Assembly (NCBI GenBank): GCA_024404095.1
Contig: JAKSQO010000006.1
Coordinates: 1 to 64,000 of the forward strand
Source: Clostridia bacterium
GTDB lineage: Bacteria; Bacillota; Clostridia; Oscillospirales; Acutalibacteraceae
Reading direction: 5' to 3'
DNA: 64,000 bases
In this document: positions 54,224 through 62,970 of the stretch, piece by piece
Layout: each line of letters starts with the position of its first letter
Numbering within the stretch: position 1 is the first letter of the stretch
The notes under the pieces: model-generated
What the model saw: only the letters and a program-made list of their open reading frames with translations
What the model was told of the DNA's origin: nothing
Databases searched by the model: none
Translations under genes and position numbers: made by a program

Positions 54224-54736
54224 ATGTTTGTATTTTCTTTAAGAGCCAACAAACCAAAGCTGATTGCTGTTCTGTGCGGCGTAGTAGTGATACTTGTCGC
54301 CCTTGTGCTTGTCCTGAGAGAAAACGGCAAGCCTGTTGTGAACAGCGAATCAATCAACTGCAAGGCAGGTAATGCCGAGGAACGTGTGACCTTCCTGTCG
54401 CAGTTCGGGTGGAAAATTGATGAGGACCCTGTCGAGGTGTCCGAGGTTATCATTCCGTCTGAATTCAACGATACATACGAAAGCTACAATGCGGTGCAGA
54501 AAAATCAGGGAATGAACCTTGAAGCTTACAAGGGCAAGCGTGTCAAAAGGTGGGTGTATGAGGTAAAAAATTACCCCGGTTATGCCGCAAACAGCGAATG
54601 CATACGTGCGACAATGCTTGTCTATGACGGCATTGTTATCGGCGGTGATGTGTCATCTCTCGAACTGAACGGCTTTATGCAAGGCTTTGAGTTCCCTGAC
54701 GAAGCATTGAGCGCAACTACAATGAAAACGCAATAA
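54224..54736 (+). CDS. DUF4830 domain-containing membrane-anchored protein
   Basis: The 170-residue protein has one N-terminal helix (about residues 12-34) and an outer domain that fits DUF4830: FLSQFGWKIDEDPVEVSEVIIP, FNDTYESYNAVQKNQG, and VYDGIVIGGDVSSLELNGFMQG. The family occurs in Clostridia and its function is unknown. Translation may be limited by the hairpin that spans its ribosome binding site. It is monocistronic with a strong terminator. Confidence 0.85.
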   Translation: MFVFSLRANKPKLIAVLCGVVVILVALVLVLRENGKPVVNSESINCKAGNAEERVTFLSQFGWKIDEDPVEVSEVIIPSEFNDTYESYNAVQKNQGMNLEAYKGKRVKRWVYEVKNYPGYAANSECIRATMLVYDGIVIGGDVSSLELNGFMQGFEFPDEALSATTMKTQ

Positions 54737-54741
54737 AAATG

Positions 54742-54776
54742 GCTGTCATCCTTGATTCGGGATGACAGCTTTTTTC
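54742..54776. terminator. Terminator after the DUF4830 gene
   Basis: GCTGTCATCC (54742-54751) and GGATGACAGC (54760-54769) form a perfect 10-bp stem followed by six T residues. The stop codon of the convergent gene overlaps the T run, and A residues precede the stem, so it may serve both. Confidence 0.92.
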
Positions 54777-55773
54777 AGAATAATTCAATAAGCCCCGCTG
54801 ACGGAAAGCTTTCGTATAACTCATTATCAAGGATTTCAAGATTGACGTCAGAATATTCAACCTCTTTTGAATAGCCGTACTGAGCCTTTATTCTGTCAGG
54901 CTCAATCTGATACAGTCTGCCCATAACAGCACAGGCGAAAACGCCGTATTTTACTTTGGTCAGAACATCATCGTCATATACAGCCTTGAGCAGATATCTG
55001 AAAATATAATACTTCATCAGAACCTCAAAGTCTGAACGGTACTTTTCAAAAACATTCCTGTCAAAATCCCTGTCACTGAGCGAGAGCAGAATATTTCTTC
55101 GCTTTTCGTCAATAAATTCCATCTGCGTAAGAACATCAATACAGCCTGCAAAGGAAACATCAATATATGTGCTCTCACATTCTCCGCCGTAAATATCACA
55201 TTGCACATTTCTGCAAACGATAAGAATTTCGCTGATTTTTTCTTTAAAATTCAATCCGTCATTATCGAGAATACCAAAAAGCCTTTCACGCAGCTTTATA
55301 AGAATTTCGAGGAAGTCATAATCGACTTCTTCGCCTTTTTTATCTGTCTCTCCGTATTCTACAAGGCTGAACGGCTCATTGTGTTCAAGCAGTATCCTTG
55401 CCGCCTCGGGACAGCCGAAGCCGAGACCCATTTCACGGAAAGAGCCGAAATCATCATAAAACCTCGGAAAAAGGGTACAGGTCTTGCTGATTTTATCCTC
55501 GCCGAGGTTGAGTATAAGCTCACAGAGATTGCTTTTATTGAGAAACGGACAGCGGTCACATTCGGACAGCGTGAACATATCGTCGCCGTCCTCATCCTTT
55601 GTGAGAAAGCTTCTGAGCTTATCGCCGATTACGCCGTCAACCGTCCTGTAATATTCTGCGCTTTCCGGGTCAAGATTAACCTCCCAGCCTGCGCAGCAGG
55701 TGTCGGGGCATTTGTCGGCAATGCATCTGAATTCTTTGAAATATGTAGGAACAAAAATCTTAATAATAATCAC
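54775..55773 (-). CDS. FliB-family lysine-N-methylase-like protein
   Basis: The 332-residue protein has the Cys pattern of the FliB family: FRCIADKCPDTCCAGWEV near the start, then CDRCPFLNKSNLCEL and KTCTLFPRFYDDFG. FliB methylates lysines of flagellin in Salmonella; the Cys residues probably hold a metal centre. No flagellar gene is near, and such proteins are common in non-motile Clostridia, so another target is likely. The start is a GTG at 55773 with only a weak ribosome binding site. It is monocistronic and divergent from spoIIID. Confidence 0.85.
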   Translation of the reverse strand: MIIIKIFVPTYFKEFRCIADKCPDTCCAGWEVNLDPESAEYYRTVDGVIGDKLRSFLTKDEDGDDMFTLSECDRCPFLNKSNLCELILNLGEDKISKTCTLFPRFYDDFGSFREMGLGFGCPEAARILLEHNEPFSLVEYGETDKKGEEVDYDFLEILIKLRERLFGILDNDGLNFKEKISEILIVCRNVQCDIYGGECESTYIDVSFAGCIDVLTQMEFIDEKRRNILLSLSDRDFDRNVFEKYRSDFEVLMKYYIFRYLLKAVYDDDVLTKVKYGVFACAVMGRLYQIEPDRIKAQYGYSKEVEYSDVNLEILDNELYESFPSAGLIELF

Positions 55774-55817
55774 CGAGTAAATTATAAACTCACTTTCGCC
55801 TTATTTCAACCTTAATC

Positions 55818-55845
55818 ATAAATATTTAACCGAATGCATATGAAT
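55818..55845 (+). promoter_or_regulatory. Possible sigma-E promoter of spoIIID
   Basis: ATA at 55818-55820 and CATATGAAT at 55837-55845 are 16 bp apart and resemble the mother-cell sigma-E boxes (ATA and CATAcaAT). In Bacillus subtilis spoIIID is read by sigma-E. The match is partial. Confidence 0.4.
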
Positions 55846-55876
55846 TACTGATATGTTTTGTCGGGAGGGTTTTCTC

Positions 55877-56137
55877 TTGAGTGGGTTAATCGGTATAAGA
55901 GCTGTTGAAATAGGAGAATATATTGTTGAAAACAAGGCTACTGTCAGAAGCGCGGCAAAGGCTTTCGGAATATCAAAATCAACGGTACATACGGATGTTA
56001 CGGAAAAGCTGGAACATTTGAATCCCGAACTGTCAAGGCAGGTCAGAGCTGTGCTTGACGTCAACAAGGCTCAGCGACATATAAGGGGCGGTCTTGCTAC
56101 CAAAGAAAAATATATGGCAATTCATAAGGCGGTGTGA
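55877..56137 (+). CDS. spoIIID: Sporulation transcription factor SpoIIID
   Basis: SpoIIID is a mother-cell DNA-binding regulator of sporulation. The TTG at 55877 (86 residues) is chosen because GGGAGGG lies 8 bp upstream; an in-frame ATG at 55853 lies before that site. The body is nearly diagnostic: IRAVEIGEYIVENKATVRSA, AKAFGISKSTVHTDVTEKL with the helix-turn-helix, and NKAQRHIRGGLATKEKY. The stop codon lies 2 bp before the asnB start. Confidence 0.95.
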   Translation: MSGLIGIRAVEIGEYIVENKATVRSAAKAFGISKSTVHTDVTEKLEHLNPELSRQVRAVLDVNKAQRHIRGGLATKEKYMAIHKAV

Positions 56138-56139
56138 AT

Positions 56140-57972
56140 ATGTGCGGAATTTGCGGACAGATTTCATTTTGCAGAAATCTTGAAGATTACAGAGAATACT
56201 TTTACAATATGCAGAACAGGCTGATAAGCCGGGGTCCCGACCAGCACGGTGAATTTATTTCGCCCGAGGCGGTGCTGATGCACAGGCGGCTTGCGGTTAT
56301 CGACATTGAGCGCGGCAGACAGCCGATGACATATGCTGTCAGCGGTAAGACGTATACAATCTGCTACAACGGCGAGCTTTACAACACGCTTGAAATACGG
56401 AACAGGCTCGAGAGCAGAGGGTACAACTTTTTCAGCCATTCGGACACAGAGGTTGTGCTGAAAGCCTACTGCGAATTCAAGGAAAAATGCGTTGACCTGT
56501 TCAACGGGATTTTTGCCTTCGGTATATGGGAGCACGAGGAAAAGCGACTGTTTCTTGCACGTGACAGAATGGGAGTAAAGCCGTTATTCTATTCCGAATG
56601 TGAGAGTGGTATTGTGTTCGCCTCGGAAATCAAGGCTCTGCTTGAACACCCTGAAATAAAGAGTGAAATGGATATTGATTCGCTCAGCGAAATTATGCTC
56701 ATAGGTCCGGGCAGAACTCCGGGTTGCGGTGTTTTTAGAGGTATAAAGGAAATCCGCCCTGCCGAATACGCATACTGCACACGGGACGGAATTTTACTTC
56801 ATAAATATTGGAATGTGACTGCGTACGAGCACACGGACAGCTTTGAGCAGACCGTTGAAAAAGTGAGATTTCTTGTCACCGACTCGATAAAACGACAGCT
56901 TGTTTCAGATGTTCCTCTTGCGACGTTTCTCTCGGGCGGACTTGATTCAAGTCTTATTTCCTCGGTAGCGAATGAGGAGTTCAAAAAAAAGGGAGAGGTG
57001 CTCAACACCTTTTCGGTCGACTACACGGACAACGATAAATACTTTAAAAAGTCGAAGTTTCAACCTGATTCCGACCCTGAGTTTATCAGAATTATGAGTG
57101 AATACCTCGGCGGAAACCATCATTGGGTGATTATTGACACAGCGGAGCTGACAAGCGCATTGTTTGATGCCGTTGACGCAAGAGATTTGCCCGGTATGTC
57201 GGATGTCGATTCGTCCATGCTTCTTCTGTGCAAGGCAATAAAGGAGGATGCGACCGTTGCGCTGTCGGGTGAGTGTGCCGATGAAATTTTCGGCGGCTAT
57301 CCGTGGTACAGGGATAAAACTATCCGAATGACTGACGGCTTCCCTTGGGCGCAGTCGACAGATTACCGCTTTTCTTTTCTGAAAAAGGAATTTCAGGAAC
57401 AAATCAAGCCCCATGATTATGTCTATTCAAGATATATCGGAACGGTAAAAGAAGCACCGAAGCGTAATATTATGAACGAAACGGATTCGAGAATGGCTGA
57501 GATGATGAAGCTCAATCTTGACTGGTTTATGCAGACGCTCCTTGACCGAAAGGACAGAATGAGTATGTATTCGTCCCTCGAGGTGCGTGTGCCGTTCTGC
57601 GATTACAGGATTGTCGAATACCTGTATAACATCCCGTGGGAGATAAAGGATTACAACAACTATGAAAAAGGACTTTTAAGGCAGGCGATGAGGGGATATC
57701 TTCCTGATGAGGTGCTGTGGCGCAAGAAAAGTCCGTACCCGAAAACGCACAATCCGAATTACAAAAAGGCGGTTTCCGACCTGCTTACAGAGATTATAAA
57801 TGACGAAAGCTCACCGCTTCTTGACTTCGTCAGAAAGGATGAGCTTGAAAAACTGATACTGACCGATAAAAGTCAGCCGTGGTACGGTCAGCTGATGACC
57901 ACACCGCAGACAATTGCATACTTCGTTCAGTTCAATTACTGGCTGAAAAAATATAACGTCAGATTTGTATGA
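56140..57972 (+). CDS. asnB: Asparagine synthase (glutamine-hydrolysing)
   Basis: AsnB makes asparagine from aspartate, glutamine and ATP. The start at 56140 gives MCGICGQ, so that Cys is exposed after Met removal as the class II glutaminase nucleophile; a GTG at 56134 would add two residues and block this. RGPDQHGEF, ICYNGELYN and SHSDTEVVLKAY belong to the glutaminase domain, and the synthetase domain has the PP-loop FLSGGLDSSLISSV and ALSGECADEIFGGYPWY. At 610 residues it is full length. It lies tightly behind spoIIID and meets dapA end to end. Confidence 0.95.
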   Translation: MCGICGQISFCRNLEDYREYFYNMQNRLISRGPDQHGEFISPEAVLMHRRLAVIDIERGRQPMTYAVSGKTYTICYNGELYNTLEIRNRLESRGYNFFSHSDTEVVLKAYCEFKEKCVDLFNGIFAFGIWEHEEKRLFLARDRMGVKPLFYSECESGIVFASEIKALLEHPEIKSEMDIDSLSEIMLIGPGRTPGCGVFRGIKEIRPAEYAYCTRDGILLHKYWNVTAYEHTDSFEQTVEKVRFLVTDSIKRQLVSDVPLATFLSGGLDSSLISSVANEEFKKKGEVLNTFSVDYTDNDKYFKKSKFQPDSDPEFIRIMSEYLGGNHHWVIIDTAELTSALFDAVDARDLPGMSDVDSSMLLLCKAIKEDATVALSGECADEIFGGYPWYRDKTIRMTDGFPWAQSTDYRFSFLKKEFQEQIKPHDYVYSRYIGTVKEAPKRNIMNETDSRMAEMMKLNLDWFMQTLLDRKDRMSMYSSLEVRVPFCDYRIVEYLYNIPWEIKDYNNYEKGLLRQAMRGYLPDEVLWRKKSPYPKTHNPNYKKAVSDLLTEIINDESSPLLDFVRKDELEKLILTDKSQPWYGQLMTTPQTIAYFVQFNYWLKKYNVRFV

Positions 57973-58860
57973 TTAAAGTAAATCATACTTTTTGAGCGTG
58001 CTGATTATTTTTTCCTTATTTTTATCTGTCGGGCCGTTGAGCGGCAGGCGGTAAACACCGCTGTCAAGACTCATTTCTCTCATAGCATATTTGACGGGAA
58101 TAGGGTTGACATCACAGAAAAGGTCGTTGCAGATTTTCAGATATTTCAGCTGAAGCGAAACACTTAAATCGGTATCCCCGTCGAGACCTGCACACACAAT
58201 GTCATGCGTTTCACGGGGCATTATATTTGCAAGAACTGAGATTGTGCCTTTTGCGCCCATTGCCGTGAAAGCCGCCGACTGATCGTCGTTTCCGCAGTAA
58301 ATGTCAAGCGCATCACCGCAGAGATTGATAGTTTTCATAAGTGCCGACAAATCGCCGTTTGCCTCCTTTGTCGCAACAACGTGGTTTATTCTCGACAGCT
58401 CGAGATAGGTTTCGGGTCTGATATCAACACCTGTTCTTGACGGAACATTGTAGACGATAATAGGCAGGTCAACTCTGTCGCTTATGTAAGCATAGTGCTC
58501 GCAGAGTCCCTGCTGTGAGCATTTGTTGTAATAGGGTGTGACAATCAGCAATGCATCCGCCCCTGCGTCAAGTGCGGCATATGAACGCTTTACGGCTGTT
58601 TCGGTGCAGTTTGAGCCTGTACCTGCAATAATCGGAACTCTGCCCTCAGTCTGTCTGACAGCGGTTTTAATAACCTGCCTGTGTTCCCTTGTGTCGAGCG
58701 TTGAGCCTTCACCCGTTGTTCCGCACACAACAATAGCATCTGTGCCGTTGTTAATCTGAAATTCAATCAGCTTCCGTAAATTCTTATAGTCAACCTTTCT
58801 GTTTTCGTCAAACGGTGTGACAATAGCACACGCTGAGCCTTTGAAAACTGTTTGTTTCAT
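57973..58860 (-). CDS. dapA: 4-hydroxy-tetrahydrodipicolinate synthase
   Basis: DapA condenses pyruvate with aspartate semialdehyde, the first step to diaminopimelate, lysine and spore dipicolinate. The 295-residue protein has VCGTTGEGSTL, the Tyr in IVYNVPSRTG, and the Schiff-base Lys in HVVATKEANGD. It lies downstream of asd on the same strand; a hairpin with a T run lies between them. Its stop codon abuts that of asnB with no gap. Confidence 0.96.
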   Translation of the reverse strand: MKQTVFKGSACAIVTPFDENRKVDYKNLRKLIEFQINNGTDAIVVCGTTGEGSTLDTREHRQVIKTAVRQTEGRVPIIAGTGSNCTETAVKRSYAALDAGADALLIVTPYYNKCSQQGLCEHYAYISDRVDLPIIVYNVPSRTGVDIRPETYLELSRINHVVATKEANGDLSALMKTINLCGDALDIYCGNDDQSAAFTAMGAKGTISVLANIMPRETHDIVCAGLDGDTDLSVSLQLKYLKICNDLFCDVNPIPVKYAMREMSLDSGVYRLPLNGPTDKNKEKIISTLKKYDLL

Positions 58861-58918
58861 TCAATCAACTCCCGATAGTTTATCACTAAACAGGATATGT
58901 ATTTTTAACTAAAATGTG

Positions 58919-58943
58919 AAAAGGACGACTCAGTGAGCCGTCC
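58919..58943 (-). terminator. Hairpin with T run between asd and dapA
   Basis: On the minus strand GGACG (58943-58939) and CGTCC (58927-58923), with further inner pairing, are followed by TTTT opposite 58919-58922. It may end the asd transcript in part or fully. A separate dapA promoter is not obvious. Confidence 0.6.
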
Positions 58944-58965
58944 CGATTTGTTTTTATATTGTGGA

Positions 58966-60054
58966 TCAGTCCATATAACCCTTAGCGCAAAGAAGCTCAG
59001 CAAGAAGAACTGCGCCGCCTGCGGCACCACGGAGGGTGTTGTGTGAAAGGCAAACGAACTTGTAATCATACTGTGTGTCCTCACGGAGACGGCCGATGCT
59101 TACTGCCATACCGCCCTCAAGGTCACGGTGCATCTTTGTCTGAGGCATATTGTCCTCAACAAAGTAGTTAAGGAACTTCTTGGGTGCGCTCGGAAGGCAA
59201 AGCTCCTGTGCAGGACCCTTGAAGTTATCCCAGATGCTGATGATTTCATCCTTTGACGGTTTCTTATCAGCAAATCTCATGAATACTGCGCCCATGTGAC
59301 CGTTTGAAACAGGAACACGGATGCACTGAGCTGTGAAGTGAGGCTCAGTTGCGTTGACAATCTTGTCGCCCTCAATCTTACCCCAGATTTTAAGCGGCTC
59401 CTGCTCGCTCTTCTCTTCCTCACCACCGATGAACGGAATTACGTTATCTACCATATCGGGCCATGTTTCAAATGTCTTACCTGCGCCAGAAATTGCCTGA
59501 TATGTGCATACAAGAACATCTTCAACCTTGTAGCCTGCTTTATCAAGAGGATAAACAGCAGGAACGTAGCTCTGAAGTGAGCAGTTTGACTTAACTGCGA
59601 TAAAGCCGCGGTTTGTGCCAAGGTGCTTCTTCTGTGAAGCGATAACCTCAATGTGATCGGCGTTAAGCTCGGGAACAACCATCGGAACGTCTGGAGTTCC
59701 TCTGTGTGCGCTGTTGTTTGAAACAACGGGGCACTCAGCCTTTGCATACTTCTCCTCAAGAGCCTTGATTTCATCTTTCTTCATGTCAACTGCGCAGAAT
59801 ACAAAATCAACAAGCTTTGCGATTTTATCAACGTCTGCGGTTGCATCGTACATAATCATATTTTCCATGCTTGCGGGCATCGGGGTATCCATGCACCAGC
59901 GGCTGCCCACAGCCTCTTTATATGTCTTACCTGCTGAGCGGGGGCTTGCAGCAAGAAGAACTACCTCAAACCACGGATGGTTCTCAAGAAGAGAAGCGAA
60001 ACGCTGTCCGACCATACCTGTGGCACCGATAATACCAACCTTGTAAGTTTTCAT
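58966..60054 (-). CDS. asd: Aspartate-semialdehyde dehydrogenase, archaeal/fungal-type
   Basis: Asd reduces aspartyl phosphate to aspartate semialdehyde with NADPH, which feeds dapA. The 362-residue protein has the nucleotide loop GIIGATGMVGQRF, SNNSAHRGTPDVPMVVPE, the catalytic Cys in IAVKSNCSLQSYVPA, and the late His in RVPVSNGHMGAVF. Its length, the SNCSLQ form and the MDTPMP and SRWCMD segments are those of the archaeal/fungal type rather than the usual bacterial enzyme of about 330 residues. It is divergent from queA. Confidence 0.92.
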   Translation of the reverse strand: MKTYKVGIIGATGMVGQRFASLLENHPWFEVVLLAASPRSAGKTYKEAVGSRWCMDTPMPASMENMIMYDATADVDKIAKLVDFVFCAVDMKKDEIKALEEKYAKAECPVVSNNSAHRGTPDVPMVVPELNADHIEVIASQKKHLGTNRGFIAVKSNCSLQSYVPAVYPLDKAGYKVEDVLVCTYQAISGAGKTFETWPDMVDNVIPFIGGEEEKSEQEPLKIWGKIEGDKIVNATEPHFTAQCIRVPVSNGHMGAVFMRFADKKPSKDEIISIWDNFKGPAQELCLPSAPKKFLNYFVEDNMPQTKMHRDLEGGMAVSIGRLREDTQYDYKFVCLSHNTLRGAAGGAVLLAELLCAKGYMD

Positions 60055-60121
60055 GTAAAGTCACCTCTGAAAAAATAAAAAAATAGTTGCGATTTCAACC
60101 AATATGCAATATAATATAAAG

Positions 60122-60149
60122 TTGTAACGCATATTTTACACGTTATAAT
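60122..60149 (+). promoter_or_regulatory. Probable promoter of queA-tgt
   Basis: TTGTAA (60122-60127) and TATAAT (60144-60149) are 16 bp apart, 65 bp before queA. No preQ1-type riboswitch fold is seen in the leader. Confidence 0.5.
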
Positions 60150-60214
60150 ACCATTTATATATTATCAAGTCAATAATTATTTTTAAGAAATTTTAAATAT
60201 AAGTAGGTAAGAAA

Positions 60215-61246
60215 ATGAAAAAAAGCGATTTCTTTTATGATTTGCCCGAGGAGCTGATTGCTCAGCATCCTGTTGAGCCGAGAGATTCTTCAAGACTTCT
60301 TGTGCTCGACAAGGCGACAGGCGACATTGAACACAAGATTTTCAGAGATGTTCTCGACTATTTCCACGAGGGTGACTGCCTTATTCTTAACAATACCCGT
60401 GTTCTTCCCGCACGTATGTACGGTGTCAAGGAGGGTACAGGCGCAGTTGTTGAATTTCTTCTTCTCAATCAGCATGATGCTCACGAATGGGAGGTTATGG
60501 CAGGTCCCGGTAAAAAAGCACGTGAGGGCTCACGTTTTGTGTTCGGTGACGGTATTCTCAAGTGTGAGATTAAGTCGGTTATGGAAAACGGCAACCGTGT
60601 TGCGGTATTTGAATATGAGGGTAATTTCTATAACGTAATTGATAAAATCGGCGAAATGCCTCTGCCGCATTACATAAAGGAAAAGCTTGAGGATAAGGAA
60701 CGCTATCAGACCGTTTACTCAAAGGAGCTCGGCTCTGCGGCTGCTCCGACAGCAGGTCTGCATTTCACACCCGAGCTGCTTGAAAAAATCAAGGCAAAGG
60801 GTGTTGAAATCGGGTTTGTAACTCTGCACGTCGGTATCGGTACTTTCCGACCTGTCAAGGTTGAGAATATCGAGGATCATCAGATGCATTCCGAGCATTA
60901 CCACGTACCGAAGGAAACGGCTGATATAATAAACCGCACAAAGAAAAACGGCGGACGTGTTATCGCTGTCGGCACAACCTGCTGCCGAACACTTGAATCT
61001 GTCTGTCAGGCAAAGGGAGAGGTCTGTGAGTACGATGACTGGACAAGCATTTTTATCTATCCGGGTTATGAATTCAAGTGCATTGACGGTCTGCTTACTA
61101 ATTTCCATTTGCCCGAAAGCACGCTGATTATGCTTGTCAGCGCATTCTGCGGATACGAAAAGACAATGAACGCATACAAAATTGCCGTTGATGAGAGATA
61201 CAGATTTTTCAGCTTCGGCGATGCTATGCTTATAGTAAACAAATAA
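60215..61246 (+). CDS. queA: S-adenosylmethionine:tRNA ribosyltransferase-isomerase
   Basis: QueA moves the ribosyl part of S-adenosylmethionine onto preQ1-modified tRNA to give epoxyqueuosine. The 343-residue protein has [25 protein letters not shown] start residues, [38 protein letters not shown] and [17 protein letters not shown]. It lies 10 bp before tgt, and the order queA-tgt-yajC is widely conserved. Confidence 0.97.
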   Translation: MKKSDFFYDLPEELIAQHPVEPRDSSRLLVLDKATGDIEHKIFRDVLDYFHEGDCLILNNTRVLPARMYGVKEGTGAVVEFLLLNQHDAHEWEVMAGPGKKAREGSRFVFGDGILKCEIKSVMENGNRVAVFEYEGNFYNVIDKIGEMPLPHYIKEKLEDKERYQTVYSKELGSAAAPTAGLHFTPELLEKIKAKGVEIGFVTLHVGIGTFRPVKVENIEDHQMHSEHYHVPKETADIINRTKKNGGRVIAVGTTCCRTLESVCQAKGEVCEYDDWTSIFIYPGYEFKCIDGLLTNFHLPESTLIMLVSAFCGYEKTMNAYKIAVDERYRFFSFGDAMLIVNK

Positions 61247-61256
61247 GAGGTACAAT

Positions 61257-62393
61257 ATGTCTAATTTCAAGGTTTTAAAAACTGAGGGTGCAGCACGAAG
61301 AGGTGAGTTCACAACACCTCACGGAACAGTGCAGACGCCCGCGTTTCAGAATGTTGCAACCTGCGGTGCGATCAAGGGCGCACTTGATGCCTATGATTTA
61401 AAGGATATCCGCGCTCAGGTTCAGCTCTGCAACACCTATCATCTCCACGTAAGACCGGGAGATAAGCTCGTCAGGGAAATGGGCGGTATACATAAGTTCA
61501 CAGGCTGGGACGGCCCGATTCTGACAGACAGCGGCGGATTTCAGGTTTTCTCACTGGCTAAGCTCCGTCAGATTAAGGAGGAGGGCGTAACCTTCAATTC
61601 CCACATTGACGGTAAAAGAATTTTTATGGGTCCCGAGGAAAGTATGCAGATTCAGTCAAACCTCGGTTCTACAATCGCAATGGCATTTGATGAATGTGTT
61701 GAAAATCCCTCAACATATAAATATGCAAAGGAAGCCTGCGAGAGAACTACACGCTGGCTTTACCGCTGTAAGGAAGAAATGGAAAGGCTTAAGACTCTGC
61801 CCGATACAATAAACAAACAGCAGATGCTCTTCGGCATCAATCAGGGCTGTGTCTATGATGAGCTGAGAATCGAGCATATGCAGAAAATTGCTGAGCTCGA
61901 TCTTGATGGCTATGCAATCGGTGGACTTGCTGTCGGTGAGCCGAAAGATGATATGTACCGTATAATCTCTGCGATTGAACCGTATGCGCCAAAAGATAAA
62001 ATCCGTTATCTTATGGGTGTAGGAACTCCGGGAAATATCATTGAGGGCGTGAGCAGAGGTGTTGACCTGTTCGACTGCGTTATGCCGAGCAGAAACGCAC
62101 GGCACGGACATCTGTTTACAATGAACGGCATAATCAATATAAATAATGCCAAGTATATGAAGGATGATACGCCGATTGACCCCGAGTGCGACTGCCCGAC
62201 CTGCCGCCGTCATTCAAAGGCTTATATCAGACATCTTTTTAAGGCGAAGGAAATGCTTGCAATGCGCCTTTGCGTAACTCATAACCTTTATTTTTATAAT
62301 ACTCTTATGGAAAAAATCCGTGATGCACTTGATAACGGTACTTTTGAGGAGTTCAAAAATAAATATGTCGATTTGCTTGATACAAGAATTTAA
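61257..62393 (+). CDS. tgt: Queuine tRNA-ribosyltransferase
   Basis: Tgt exchanges G34 for preQ1 in tRNAs with GUN anticodons. The 378-residue protein has the catalytic Asp segment ILTDSGGFQVFSLA, FDECVENP, GYAIGGLAVGEP, a second Asp in LFDCVMPSRNARHG, and the zinc site CDCPTCRRHSKAYIRHLF. An AGAGG site precedes the ATG. With queA it covers two successive steps of queuosine synthesis. Confidence 0.97.
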   Translation: MSNFKVLKTEGAARRGEFTTPHGTVQTPAFQNVATCGAIKGALDAYDLKDIRAQVQLCNTYHLHVRPGDKLVREMGGIHKFTGWDGPILTDSGGFQVFSLAKLRQIKEEGVTFNSHIDGKRIFMGPEESMQIQSNLGSTIAMAFDECVENPSTYKYAKEACERTTRWLYRCKEEMERLKTLPDTINKQQMLFGINQGCVYDELRIEHMQKIAELDLDGYAIGGLAVGEPKDDMYRIISAIEPYAPKDKIRYLMGVGTPGNIIEGVSRGVDLFDCVMPSRNARHGHLFTMNGIININNAKYMKDDTPIDPECDCPTCRRHSKAYIRHLFKAKEMLAMRLCVTHNLYFYNTLMEKIRDALDNGTFEEFKNKYVDLLDTRI

Positions 62394-62402
62394 CAAAAAC
62401 AC

Positions 62403-62431
62403 TTGCAAATTCATAAAATATAAAGTATAAT
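62403..62431 (+). promoter_or_regulatory. Sigma-A type promoter of yajC
   Basis: TTGCAA (62403-62408) and TATAAT (62426-62431) are 17 bp apart, 31 bp before the yajC start, so yajC can be read apart from queA-tgt. Confidence 0.65.
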
Positions 62432-62462
62432 ACATTCATTGTGTAAATAGGAGGAAATTACT

Positions 62463-62897
62463 ATGAATTTTTCACTTTTGGCAGCTGCTGCCGCAGGTGC
62501 AACAGGTCCCAACGCTTCAATGATTTTTATGCTCGTTGCTGTTTTCGGTATCACTTATTTTCTTATGATCAGACCTCAGAAGAAAAAGCAGAAGGAAGAG
62601 CAGACAATGCGTGACAACCTTCAGATTGGTGATGAAATCACAACAATCGGCGGCATCATCGGTAAGATTGTTACCGTTAAAGATGATTCACTTATCATCG
62701 AAACAGGTGCAGACAGAAACCGTATGAAGATTACACGCTGGGCTATCAGCCAGAACAACACTGCAAACGAAAAGCTTGCAGCTGAGCGTGAAGCGGCTAA
62801 GGAAGCAGCTGAGAAAGAAAAAGCAGCACGTCTTGAAGCTAAGGGTAAGACTCCCAAAGAGAGCAAGAAGGACAAGGCTAAGAAAGAGAAGTTTTAA
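62463..62897 (+). CDS. yajC: Preprotein translocase subunit YajC
   Basis: YajC is a single-span inner membrane partner of SecDF. The 144-residue protein has one helix (about residues 18-38), the signature FLMIRPQKKKQKE, and the cytoplasmic core LQIGDEITTIGGIIGKIVTV. The last 50 residues are an Ala/Glu/Lys-rich, probably coiled, tail longer than in Escherichia coli. secDF does not follow; a terminator and convergent genes do. Confidence 0.95.
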   Translation: MNFSLLAAAAAGATGPNASMIFMLVAVFGITYFLMIRPQKKKQKEEQTMRDNLQIGDEITTIGGIIGKIVTVKDDSLIIETGADRNRMKITRWAISQNNTANEKLAAEREAAKEAAEKEKAARLEAKGKTPKESKKDKAKKEKF

Positions 62898-62908
62898 TTA
62901 AACAAAAG

Positions 62909-62933
62909 CGACCGCGAAACGCGGTCGTTTTTT
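62909..62933 (+). terminator. Terminator after yajC
   Basis: CGACCGCG (62909-62916) and CGCGGTCG (62920-62927) form a perfect 8-bp stem with an AAA loop and six T residues. Confidence 0.95.
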
Positions 62934-62937
62934 ATGC

Positions 62938-62968
62938 GAAAATGGAGAAGCATTTTGCTTCTCCGTTT
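62938..62968 (-). terminator. Terminator of the rex-endonuclease transcript
   Basis: GGAGAAGCA (62944-62952) and TGCTTCTCC (62956-62964) form a perfect 9-bp stem; on the minus strand ATTTT follows. Confidence 0.8.
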
Positions 62969-62970
62969 TG

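Noticed and set aside
55201..55815. 204-residue open frame antisense to the FliB-like gene
   Set aside because: The minus-strand frame has the conserved Cys clusters; the plus frame has no motif.
60055..60214. Lysine riboswitch, T-box or preQ1 riboswitch between asd and queA
   Set aside because: The gap is only 160 bp, A/T rich and divergent, with no conserved riboswitch core visible.
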